Below are positions 1-7,133 of a stretch of DNA of 64,000 nucleotides, one piece after another. The stretch's first letter is position 1. Each line of letters starts with the position of its first letter. The notes beneath the pieces were generated by a model. The model made no database searches. It was not told the origin of the DNA and worked only from the letters and a program-made list of their open reading frames with translations. The stretch lies in the NCBI GenBank assembly GCA_958295775.1, contig CATQHC010000003.1, forward strand, positions 248,001 through 312,000. The letters are read 5' to 3'. The translations under genes were made by a program, and so were the position numbers. The stretch is from Chloroflexota bacterium. Lineage in GTDB: Bacteria > Chloroflexota > UBA11872 > VXOZ01.

Positions 1-1064
1 CCGACCAAAAGGCCCAGCGCAAGGACGGGAGAATCGTGGGCGTCGGTGTGACGGTGACGACCGAGGTCTGCGGGTTTGGCCCCGCCGCCGCCATGGGCGG
101 TCTGGGTGGCTTTGAGAGCGCAACGGTGCGGGTAGACCCCATGGGCAAAGTCACGGTCCTCACGGGCGCATCACCCCACGGCCAGGGTGAGGAGACGTCG
201 TTTGCGCAGATCGTGGCCGACGACCTGGGCGTGCCTTTCGATGACGTGGAGGTCATCCATGGCGATACGAGCATAGTCGCGCGGGGCGTTGGCACCTTTG
301 GCAGCCGTACGCTGGTGGTTGGCGGCACGGCTATCGTCAAAGCGAACGAACAGATCAAGGAGAAGGCCAAGCTCATCGCCACGGCGCTCCTGGAGAACAA
401 GATCGAAGATACGCTCGATCCTCAACTTGTCACGCTTGAGGACGGGTTGTTTTCGGTGCAGGATATGCCGGACCAGTACGTTACCTGGGCCGAGGTGGGC
501 GCCGAAGCCTACGACGGCCAGTTGCTGCCGGAAGACCTGGATCCCGGCCTGGAGGCGGTCTCGTTCTGGGAGCCGCCGGGGCTGACGTTCCCCTTCAGCG
601 CGCATATCGCCACGGTTGAGATCGATCCGGATACCGGCGAAGTCTCTTTGACGCGCTACGTATCCGTAGACGACTGCGGTACGGTGATCAATCCCACGCT
701 CGTGGAAGGGCAAATCCACGGCGGCTTGGCGCAGGGCATCGGCCAAGCACTGCTGGAGCAGGCGGTCTGGGACGATGAAGGTCAGCTTGTTTCGGGCTCG
801 CTGATGGACTACGCGATGCCGTTTGCCCAGGAATTTCCCATGTTCGAGTTAGACCGCACGGTAACACCCAGCCCCGTCAATCCGCTGGGGGCGAAGGGCA
901 TTGGCGAGATGGCAACGATCTCCGCCACGCCGACCGTTGCCAATGCGGTCGTGGACGCGCTTTCGCCGTTAGGCGTGACGCACGTGGACATACCCATGAC
1001 TGCCGAGCGCATCTGGAGGGTACTGCAAACACACCGCCGTGGCCGGAGAGGAGGCCGCTCATGA
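1..1064 (+). CDS. Molybdenum hydroxylase large subunit (CO/xanthine dehydrogenase family), C-terminal part
   Basis: The frame is open from base 3, so the gene starts before the window; about 353 residues remain. They match the molybdopterin-cytosine-dinucleotide domains of CoxL/XdhB-type subunits: a GVGTFGSR stretch after an HGDT segment, a DDCGTVINP stretch, and near the end GAKGIGE, whose Glu is the conserved active-site residue of the family. The protein would work in the cytoplasm in a three-subunit oxidoreductase with an FAD subunit and a 2Fe-2S subunit. The FAD subunit follows with a 4-base ATGA overlap, so the two are translationally coupled. The substrate cannot be told: the signature loop that separates true CO dehydrogenases lies outside the window. 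No iron-sulfur subunit follows, so it must be upstream or elsewhere. Confidence 0.9.
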   Translation, partial: DQKAQRKDGRIVGVGVTVTTEVCGFGPAAAMGGLGGFESATVRVDPMGKVTVLTGASPHGQGEETSFAQIVADDLGVPFDDVEVIHGDTSIVARGVGTFGSRTLVVGGTAIVKANEQIKEKAKLIATALLENKIEDTLDPQLVTLEDGLFSVQDMPDQYVTWAEVGAEAYDGQLLPEDLDPGLEAVSFWEPPGLTFPFSAHIATVEIDPDTGEVSLTRYVSVDDCGTVINPTLVEGQIHGGLAQGIGQALLEQAVWDDEGQLVSGSLMDYAMPFAQEFPMFELDRTVTPSPVNPLGAKGIGEMATISATPTVANAVVDALSPLGVTHVDIPMTAERIWRVLQTHRRGRRGGRS

Positions 1065-1933
1065 TCCCCCAAGCGTTTGACTATTACGCACCCACGTCAG
1101 TTGCCGACGCCCTGCGCTTGCTCAGACAGCACGGGGACGATGCGAAATTGCTCGCAGGCGGCCATAGCCTGCTGCCCATCATGAAGCTGCGCTTATCGAC
1201 GCCGCAGTGCTTGATCGATCTTGGCAGAATCTCCGAGTTGCGCTTCATCGGTGAGGCGGACGACGGCTGCCTGGCGATTGGCGCCATGTCAACGTACCAC
1301 GACATCAAGAACTCGGCGCTGGTGCAGGAACGCGTGCCTGCGCTGGCGGAAGCCGCCGGTGAGGTGGGCGACGTGCAGGTGCAGAACAAGGGCACCATCG
1401 GCGGCAGCTTGGCCCACGCCGATCCGGCGGGCGACTTTCCCGCCTTGGCGCTGGCGTTGAATTTCGAGCTTGTCACCGCGACGGCCCGCTCCGGCCGCAC
1501 CATAGCCATCGATCGCTTCTTCCGCGACCTGCTGACCACGGCACTGCGGCCCAACGAGATTCTGACTGAAGTCCACATTCCCGCGCTACCGGCCGGCACC
1601 GGCGTTGCATACCAGAAGCTGCCGAATAAGGCCTCCCACTACGCTGTAGTGGGCGTAGCGGCGGCGATCACGGTTGGTGACGATGGGGTCTGCACAGATG
1701 CCCGCGTGGGCGTAACCGGCGCCGGCGCGACGGCCGTGCGGGCGCGCAATACGGAGCGCATCCTCAAGGGCAAGCACATCGACGCGGCAGTTATCCGCCG
1801 CGCCGCCAAACGCGCTGGCGCGAACGTTGAGGACTTCAACGACGATCTCCATGCATCAGCCGAATACCGCGAACACCTAACGACGGTATTTGCCGCGCGG
1901 GCGATAGAGGACGCGTTGTCGCGCGCTGGCTAA
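1061..1933 (+). CDS. Molybdenum hydroxylase FAD-binding medium subunit (CoxM/CutM-like)
   Basis: A 290-residue protein of normal length for the FAD-binding medium subunit of CO dehydrogenase/xanthine dehydrogenase-type enzymes. Near residue 32 AGGHSLLP and near residue 112 TIGGSLAHADPAGD match the two FAD-pyrophosphate loops of the family. It carries electrons from the iron-sulfur subunit to quinone, NAD or another acceptor. The start codon overlaps the stop of the large-subunit gene (ATGA), showing an operon. The next gene on the same strand is 150 bases away and unrelated, so this is probably the last gene of the operon. The substrate of the complex is unknown. Confidence 0.92.
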   Translation: MIPQAFDYYAPTSVADALRLLRQHGDDAKLLAGGHSLLPIMKLRLSTPQCLIDLGRISELRFIGEADDGCLAIGAMSTYHDIKNSALVQERVPALAEAAGEVGDVQVQNKGTIGGSLAHADPAGDFPALALALNFELVTATARSGRTIAIDRFFRDLLTTALRPNEILTEVHIPALPAGTGVAYQKLPNKASHYAVVGVAAAITVGDDGVCTDARVGVTGAGATAVRARNTERILKGKHIDAAVIRRAAKRAGANVEDFNDDLHASAEYREHLTTVFAARAIEDALSRAG

Positions 1934-2027
1934 GAACAACTGAATGTGAGCGTTGCTATCTACGGCAGCCAGATCCGTGCTGCAGGTAACATGAAAAACA
2001 CGCTAGTCTGTGCAATGTGATCAATGT

Positions 2028-2055
2028 GTAGGGGCACGATATATCGTGCCCCTAC
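2028..2055. repeat. Dispersed palindrome, family A, copy 1
   Basis: A perfect 28-base palindrome with half-site GTAGGGGCACGATA. The same core, with changes only in the central bases, recurs at 3110, 3955, 25863 and 31236. It ends 27 bases before the start codon at 2083, so it would form a hairpin in the leader of that mRNA. Confidence 0.9.
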
Positions 2056-2082
2056 GTTTGTAACCGTCCCAAGGAGCCTACT

Positions 2083-3045
2083 ATGGATGCCTGCGAAGAT
2101 GAGATTGAGCAGTTGGACGTCCGCGCCAAGTGGCCGGATGAGGCGCTCGACTTCACCCCCTGGCTCGCCGAGAATCTTCACATGCTGGGCGATGCAATTG
2201 GTTTGAGACTGGGGTTTATCCAGAGGGAGGTACCGGTGGGACCGTACTTCCTGGACATCAAGGCGAAAGAGGTCGACGGCGGCGCGATAGTAGCCATCGA
2301 GAACCAACTGGAAATGACCGACCTGCACCATCTCGGGCAATTGCTCACTTACGCCACCGGATGCGAGGCGCAGACCGCAATTTGGGTCGCACCGTACTTT
2401 GGCTACGAGCATGCGCAGGCCCTGCACCGGCTCAACGAATGGACGAAAGACTGCATCCGGTTTTACGGCGTCAAGGTCGAGGTCGTCAAGCAGGCTGGTG
2501 GCGACCCTATGCCTCGGTTCCGCAAGGTCGTGTGGCCCGGCGGCTGGTGCAAAGAGGCCACGCTCCCACCCGGTGAGATAGACCCACAAAAAACGAAGTA
2601 CGATGAGTTCTTTCGGCCACTACTTGCTAAGCTGCATGGCAAGTACTTTGAAGAGAAGCCGGTCTTTTTCTTTGGTCACACCGGCCGGATGTTTTGCTCT
2701 AACCTCAACCCGGGCATCAGATATGCGGTGGAAATGAACAGAGACAGCGCCTGGGTGATACTTAACATCTACATGAATGAAAAAGAGTCCACCAAGGGCA
2801 TATTCGACACCTTGGAAGTCGGCCGGGCGGCGATTGAACAGAGTATCGACGCTGATCCCGCGCCAGACTGGCATTGGTTAAGGCATAAAAACCAGAATTT
2901 CTCCTCCATCTGCATGAGGAGAGATGGATCCATAGACGATCCTCCTGAGAAGCTGGAGGAAACCAGAGCGTGGATGCTTGATCTCCTTCCCAAGTTTAAG
3001 GATGTCTTTCATCCGCGTCTCACAGACATATTGGATTCCACATAA
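2083..3045 (+). CDS. DUF4268 protein with PDDEXK-nuclease-like N-terminus
   Basis: A 320-residue soluble protein. Residues ~40-110 carry a restriction-endonuclease-like pattern, YFLDIKAKE followed by VAIENQLEMTD, in which the Asp and the E-x-Q pair fit a PDDEXK variant core (D...ExQ in place of ExK). The C-terminal half resembles DUF4268, a domain often found with such nuclease-like domains in defence or restriction contexts. The start is supported by AAGGAG six bases before ATG. It stands alone between a molybdenum hydroxylase operon and an ATP pyrophosphatase, with family A palindromes on both sides. No methyltransferase partner is nearby. Family placement is fairly sure; nuclease activity is inference. 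Confidence 0.7.
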   Translation: MDACEDEIEQLDVRAKWPDEALDFTPWLAENLHMLGDAIGLRLGFIQREVPVGPYFLDIKAKEVDGGAIVAIENQLEMTDLHHLGQLLTYATGCEAQTAIWVAPYFGYEHAQALHRLNEWTKDCIRFYGVKVEVVKQAGGDPMPRFRKVVWPGGWCKEATLPPGEIDPQKTKYDEFFRPLLAKLHGKYFEEKPVFFFGHTGRMFCSNLNPGIRYAVEMNRDSAWVILNIYMNEKESTKGIFDTLEVGRAAIEQSIDADPAPDWHWLRHKNQNFSSICMRRDGSIDDPPEKLEETRAWMLDLLPKFKDVFHPRLTDILDST

Positions 3046-3109
3046 CCATCGGAGACCCAGTCGGTTGCAATCGACTCTATCCGACAGATGCAGTGTCCAC
3101 GGCCTCTCG

Positions 3110-3137
3110 GTAGGGGCACGATATATCGTGCCCCTAT
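3110..3137. repeat. Dispersed palindrome, family A, copy 2
   Basis: A perfect 26-base palindrome (3111-3136) with the same half-site as the copy at 2028. It ends 16 bases before the ATG at 3153, a start with no Shine-Dalgarno sequence, so it may affect initiation or mark a leader insertion. Confidence 0.9.
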
Positions 3138-3152
3138 ATTTGTGAATTAGCT

Positions 3153-3881
3153 ATGTCATTGAAACCGGTTCTCGTCTCCTGGTCGTCGGGAAAAGACTCC
3201 GCCTGGGCGTTGCACGTGCTGCGGCAGCGGCCGGAGCAATACGACGTGCGCGGCATCTTCACGACGGTGATGCCGCACTTCGACCGCGTGGCGATTCAAG
3301 CGACGCCGGTGCCGGTGCTGCGCGTGCAGGCGGAACGGCTGGGTCTGCCGCTATATGAGATCCCCATTCCCTATCCCTGCTCGAATGAAGAGTACGAAGC
3401 GGCGATGACCGCTTTCCTCAATATGGTGCGCGACTTGCCGCCGCATTTGACGGCCAAGACCTTCGCCTTTGGCGACCTCTTCCTCGAAGACATCCGCGCC
3501 TACCGCGAATCCAAGCTGGCAGGCACAGGGTTCGAGGCCATTTTCCCGGTCTGGGGCATGCCGACGGCGGAACTCGCACAGACCATGCTGCAATCTGGGC
3601 TGAAAGCCATCGTAACGGCAGTGAGCCCGACCTCCAAGCTCGATCGCAGCTTTGCCGGTCGCTGGTTCGATCAGTCGTTCTTGAACGATCTGCCCGAGGG
3701 CACGGACCCGCTCGGCGAGAACGGCGAGTTTCACACCTGCGTCGTGGCCGGCCCTATGCTCAGCCGGCCCATCGCCGCGCGACCCGGCACAATCGTCGGC
3801 CGGCCGGTGAGCCGCAACCACGATGGCGCCGGCGGCACGGTTACCGCGTGGTACGCGGACGTTGAACTGCTGGAGGAGTAA
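3153..3881 (+). CDS. Dph6-type ATP pyrophosphatase (adenine nucleotide alpha-hydrolase fold)
   Basis: A 242-residue protein of the diphthine-ammonia-ligase/Dph6 family, part of the PP-loop N-type ATP pyrophosphatases. SSGKDS at residues 11-16 is the PP-loop that binds ATP, and GENGEFHT at 188-195 is the hallmark motif of Dph6-like proteins. In eukaryotes and archaea the family amidates diphthine on elongation factor 2. Bacteria lack diphthamide, so the bacterial substrate is unknown; some annotations propose a role in cobalamin or nucleotide-linked amide formation. There is no Shine-Dalgarno sequence before the start; a palindromic repeat lies 16 bases upstream instead. Confident on family, not on reaction. 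Confidence 0.85.
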   Translation: MSLKPVLVSWSSGKDSAWALHVLRQRPEQYDVRGIFTTVMPHFDRVAIQATPVPVLRVQAERLGLPLYEIPIPYPCSNEEYEAAMTAFLNMVRDLPPHLTAKTFAFGDLFLEDIRAYRESKLAGTGFEAIFPVWGMPTAELAQTMLQSGLKAIVTAVSPTSKLDRSFAGRWFDQSFLNDLPEGTDPLGENGEFHTCVVAGPMLSRPIAARPGTIVGRPVSRNHDGAGGTVTAWYADVELLEE

Positions 3882-3954
3882 GGCGCGCGTCGCGAGCGGA
3901 TAGAGAATCATGCGCCTTCATCGGTTGTTTGGAGGGCAAGACCTTGCGAGAGAC

Positions 3955-3981
3955 GTAGGGGCACGACATGTCGTGCCTCTT
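3955..3981. repeat. Dispersed palindrome, family A, copy 3 (decayed)
   Basis: The core 3960-3977 is a perfect 18-base palindrome. The outer right arm has diverged from the other copies (TCT where CCCT is expected). It lies between convergent genes. Confidence 0.75.
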
Positions 3982-4072
3982 CGCGTATTCAATGGTTTGA
4001 AGGCGCTCGTTAGGTGCGGCTGCCCTCTCCGCAGGGACGGCATTGGCTAGGACCAAGTCTCGCGCCTTGTGC

Positions 4073-4933
4073 TCAAGGAGGGGCCAGCGGCAGGCTGAGA
4101 AACTCTGCGAAGACTTCAATGTACTGCTCGCCTCCATAGAGATAGACGTCGTCGTGGTCCGCGCCGCGCACGATGTACTGCTGTTTGGTCTCGTTGGCGA
4201 CTGCATACAAAGTGTCCGCATGTTGCACCGGTACCTGGCTATCGCTGTCCCCGTGGATGAAGAGCACGGGCGCGTGGATGGCGGCGAGGTGGTCGCGGTT
4301 ACTGTAACGCGTGTAGAGCAGCGGCCGCAGCGGCAGAAACGGATAGATCTCCCGCGCCATGTCCGGCGTGGACGTAAAGGCGGATTCTAAAATGAGCCGG
4401 TAGGGCGCTTCCTGGGTAGCAAGGTGGGATGCCACCGCAGCGCCTAGCGATTTGCCGTAGTACACAATGCGCTGGGGATTCACGTCGTCGCGGCTCTGCA
4501 GATACGCCAGCGCATCCTGCGCGTCCTGGTACAGGCCCTCCTCCGAGGGTTTGCCGGCGCTCTGGCCATAGCCTCGATAGTCGAAGATGAAAAAGCTCGC
4601 CCCCAGCCGGTCATGCAAGCGCCTGATGAATTCCACCCTACCGGGGTGCGACAGATTGCCCGCATTGCCGTGGAACCAGAGGATTGTCACGTCGGTGCGT
4701 CCGGGGACGAACCACCCGTGTAGGCGCCCCTCTTCCCCAAACCGGACCTCTTCATAGGCAAGGCCGAATTCTGCGGGAGTGGTGTACGTCTCGTGATCGG
4801 GAAAGTAGATAAAGGCGTCTTCCAACCGCATGACCCGCGCCAGCACGACGAGCCCGGCCAGAACGACCACTACGATGAGAGAGCCTGTGCCCATATTCCG
4901 CATTGTCTTTATGAATGAAAGAAGGATTGGCAT
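4073..4933 (-). CDS. Membrane-anchored alpha/beta hydrolase (ABHD13/YfhR-like)
   Basis: A 286-residue hydrolase. Residues ~17-35 form one hydrophobic helix behind a short positive N-terminus, so the enzyme is probably anchored with its catalytic domain outside. The fold markers are clear: the oxyanion-loop FHGNAGN near 87, the nucleophile elbow GKSLGA with Ser162, the acid in HGDSDSQVP near 229-231, and the catalytic His260 in GADHDD. FIFDYRGYGQSAG near 115 is typical of the ABHD13/Bem46 group. The substrate is unknown (ester or amide). The gene is monocistronic and convergent with the pyrophosphatase gene. Confidence 0.88.
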   Translation of the reverse strand: MPILLSFIKTMRNMGTGSLIVVVVLAGLVVLARVMRLEDAFIYFPDHETYTTPAEFGLAYEEVRFGEEGRLHGWFVPGRTDVTILWFHGNAGNLSHPGRVEFIRRLHDRLGASFFIFDYRGYGQSAGKPSEEGLYQDAQDALAYLQSRDDVNPQRIVYYGKSLGAAVASHLATQEAPYRLILESAFTSTPDMAREIYPFLPLRPLLYTRYSNRDHLAAIHAPVLFIHGDSDSQVPVQHADTLYAVANETKQQYIVRGADHDDVYLYGGEQYIEVFAEFLSLPLAPP

Positions 4934-4987
4934 ACAGCTATAAAATCATCATACTAGAGGAGGATAGACGTGGTGCTTTTGTGCGGC

Positions 4988-5016
4988 GGATTGCGGAGAC
5001 TAGGGCAGCGCAATCC
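4988..5016. promoter_or_regulatory. Inverted repeat upstream of the toxin-antitoxin operon (candidate operator)
   Basis: GGATTGCG (4988-4995) and CGCAATCC (5009-5016) are perfect 8-base arms with a 13-base spacer, 39 bases before the antitoxin start. Toxin-antitoxin operons of this type are usually autoregulated by the DNA-binding antitoxin, which here has a helix-turn-helix. The role as operator is inference. Confidence 0.45.
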
Positions 5017-5055
5017 CTCTTCAATCCGGCTTAGTGTGCGGAAGGCAGCGGAACT

Positions 5056-5751
5056 GTGAATCCTGAAGCGGACATGGAATCCAAAGATTGGCGAACCCTA
5101 CCAGCCTACACTGTCAGTGAGGCTGCGAAACTGGCGGGTACGACAGTTCCTACCGTGAGACGTTGGATTTGGGGCAACGAAATTGCGCCCGTGTTCGGTA
5201 GGCAGTCTGCTTCTGCGGGTCAACCGGCGACAATCTCCTTTCTCATGCTGGCGGAAATCCTCGTGGCTGTAAGGTTCCGGCGCAGGAACATCAAGTTGGA
5301 AACTGTGCGCCAAGCGCACACCTTTGCCTGCGATTTTCTCAAAGTGTCACATCCATTCGCCTTCAGCGAATTCGACACCCTTGGCGGCCATATAATGCAT
5401 GAGTTCTCGCTGCAGACCGGTGAGCCGGCACTGTACCGCGCTTTGGATACAGAAGGCATGCAGGCAGCTTTGCCCATGCCCGTATTGGAGCGGTTTCTGC
5501 AGTTGGACTTCATCGAAGAGCGCGGACTTGCCGCTCGCTGGTTTCCGCTCGGCCGCAACGTGCCCGTCGTCGTGGACCCTCGCTTTGCTGCCGGCCGTCC
5601 TTCAATTGCGGGCAGTGGCATCCGGGCAGAGACCATTCTAACGCGATTCTTCGAGGGTCGTGAGAGCATCAGTGCAATCGCCGATGACTTCGAGCTAGAC
5701 GACAAGGTGATCGAACTGATCATCCAACACGAGAAGACCCTTGCGGCGTGA
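5056..5751 (+). CDS. VapB45-like antitoxin: MerR-like HTH plus DUF433
   Basis: A 231-residue protein. Residues ~17-45 (YTVSEAAKLAGTTVPTVRRW) form a MerR-like helix-turn-helix; the C-terminal ~50 residues (PSIAGSGIRAETI, then SISAIADDFELDD) are a DUF433 domain. This order and length match VapB45 (Rv2018) of Mycobacterium tuberculosis. The protein should bind and neutralise the PIN-like toxin encoded next and repress the operon. It overlaps the toxin gene by 4 bases (GTGA). The start used is GTG at 5056; an ATG at 5074 is also possible. An inverted repeat at 4988-5016 is a plausible operator. Confidence 0.85.
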   Translation: MNPEADMESKDWRTLPAYTVSEAAKLAGTTVPTVRRWIWGNEIAPVFGRQSASAGQPATISFLMLAEILVAVRFRRRNIKLETVRQAHTFACDFLKVSHPFAFSEFDTLGGHIMHEFSLQTGEPALYRALDTEGMQAALPMPVLERFLQLDFIEERGLAARWFPLGRNVPVVVDPRFAAGRPSIAGSGIRAETILTRFFEGRESISAIADDFELDDKVIELIIQHEKTLAA

Positions 5752-6143
5752 TCCTGTTCTTCGATGAAGATATGGGCACGGCCATACCCAGGTTTCTAAA
5801 GGGCGCAGATAGGGATGTAGATGTTCGCTGGCTCCGCGCACAGTTTCCTAACGAGAGTGACCCACGCCGCCAGGACGTAGAGTGGTTGGCGGAGGCGGGA
5901 CAACAGGGCTGGTTAGTAATCTCGTGCAACAAGCGAATGCTCTCGGTGATATATGAACGCCAAGCGATTCTTCAGCACAAAGTAGGCATTGTCTACTTTG
6001 CAAGTGGTCAGGTCAGCCGGCTCCCGATGATGCGCGCGCTTCTCCGAAAATGGGACTGGCTCAAGGCTGCGGACCTGTCTGAACCTCGACCGTTTGCCTA
6101 CTACCTCTATGCCAACGGTCGGACTCGGCAGCTAAGCCCCTAG
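5748..6143 (+). CDS. PIN-like toxin (VapC45-like)
   Basis: A 131-residue protein opening with MILFFDEDMG, the first acidic cluster of the PIN-like/VapC45 group of putative ribonucleases. RQDVEWLAEA near residue 43 gives the next acidic positions, and VISCNKRML near 58 replaces the usual D-x-K. Length and partner match VapC45 (Rv2019). It would cleave RNA when freed from its antitoxin. The GTG start overlaps the antitoxin stop, giving coupled translation. The pair sits between an alpha/beta hydrolase and a creatininase gene with no other mobile marker. Confidence 0.85.
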   Translation: MILFFDEDMGTAIPRFLKGADRDVDVRWLRAQFPNESDPRRQDVEWLAEAGQQGWLVISCNKRMLSVIYERQAILQHKVGIVYFASGQVSRLPMMRALLRKWDWLKAADLSEPRPFAYYLYANGRTRQLSP

Positions 6144-6193
6144 ACTAGGCGGGTACCGATTCAGGGCCCGGAAGTCTGGTGGAGCCAACTGCC

Positions 6194-7087
6194 CTACCCC
6201 CGGTCGGGGATGTGCTGGTTGGCATGCCAGTAGGAATCTTCAGGCACCGGCTCCGGGGACTGCTGCATCGAGTTGAAGTTCTTAAGCTCCGGGCGCACGT
6301 CTTCTTCCCAGATGTCCTCGATGTCGGCAAACGTCAGAGTCTTGCGCGTCGGCTGCACGCGGTCGTATTCCGCCACAAGTTCGTTAGCGGCTGCGCCGAG
6401 GCTCGTCACGATGTCGGCACTCATGCGTTCGCCGGCGCGGCGGTCGGATGCAGTGGCGTCATCGCCCATGGCGAAGTGCGGCCCCGGCGTGCCCGCGGGC
6501 GGAATGCGGGTGAGGTCCACGCCGCCCGGTGTCACCGACCACAGCAAAGACGTTTCGCCGCGGCCGGCGTGACCGCCCATGCCTTCATCGTCCTCGAAAC
6601 GCGACTCTTCCGTGCCCATGCCAATCGGCATGTGACAGTGCAGCCGCGTGGCAACGTGCGGCTGCATAATCTCCAGAAACACTGGAATGTCCGGGCTATG
6701 GGGTCCGGCGTGACCGGAGAAGATGATGGCCCCGTGAAACCCAAGGACATCCACGGCGCGGATGTGGTAAGCCATGTTCTTGAAGAACATCCACGGCGGG
6801 ATGGACGTGAGCCACGTGCGGTTATTGCCGATGGTGCGATGCCCCCAATTTGCGGACGTCCCCGCCTCGTGATTGTGCCAATATGTAGTCGGCATCACGA
6901 TGCCGCCGTATTGCTCCGCCGCTTGGCGCATATGGCCCTCGGGCCGCAACGCATCACACCCCAGCACGTTCTGCGGCCCATGCGGCTCGCACAACCCATA
7001 GGGCATGTACACCACCGGAAACGCCGCCAGCGCAGCATTCAATTCATCCGGGAACATCAATTCCCAACGCACTTCTCGTCGATTCAC
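6194..7087 (-). CDS. Creatininase family protein (metal-dependent amidohydrolase)
   Basis: A 297-residue protein of the creatininase family, whose members hydrolyse creatinine or other cyclic and linear amides with two metal ions. CEPHGPQN followed by GCDAL matches the E-x-H-G-P-H...D metal-binding region, FSGHAGPH the second site, and GHAGRGETS the HAGxxETS motif. The residue between E and H and the loss of one His in the first motif differ from true creatininase, so the substrate is probably different. I place the start at GTG 7087, because AAAGGAG lies nine bases before it. A longer frame to 7150 would overlap the upstream DUF262 gene. The coding region is visibly richer in GC than that neighbour. 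Confidence 0.85.
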   Translation of the reverse strand: MNRREVRWELMFPDELNAALAAFPVVYMPYGLCEPHGPQNVLGCDALRPEGHMRQAAEQYGGIVMPTTYWHNHEAGTSANWGHRTIGNNRTWLTSIPPWMFFKNMAYHIRAVDVLGFHGAIIFSGHAGPHSPDIPVFLEIMQPHVATRLHCHMPIGMGTEESRFEDDEGMGGHAGRGETSLLWSVTPGGVDLTRIPPAGTPGPHFAMGDDATASDRRAGERMSADIVTSLGAAANELVAEYDRVQPTRKTLTFADIEDIWEEDVRPELKNFNSMQQSPEPVPEDSYWHANQHIPDRG

Positions 7088-7133
7088 GGGTAATTGCTCC
7101 TTTGACTGCGAGACAACTCCACCAAGTGTTCTT

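Noticed and set aside
6179-7093. A 304-codon open frame on the plus strand
   Set aside because: It is antisense to the creatininase-family gene and lacks any recognisable motif.
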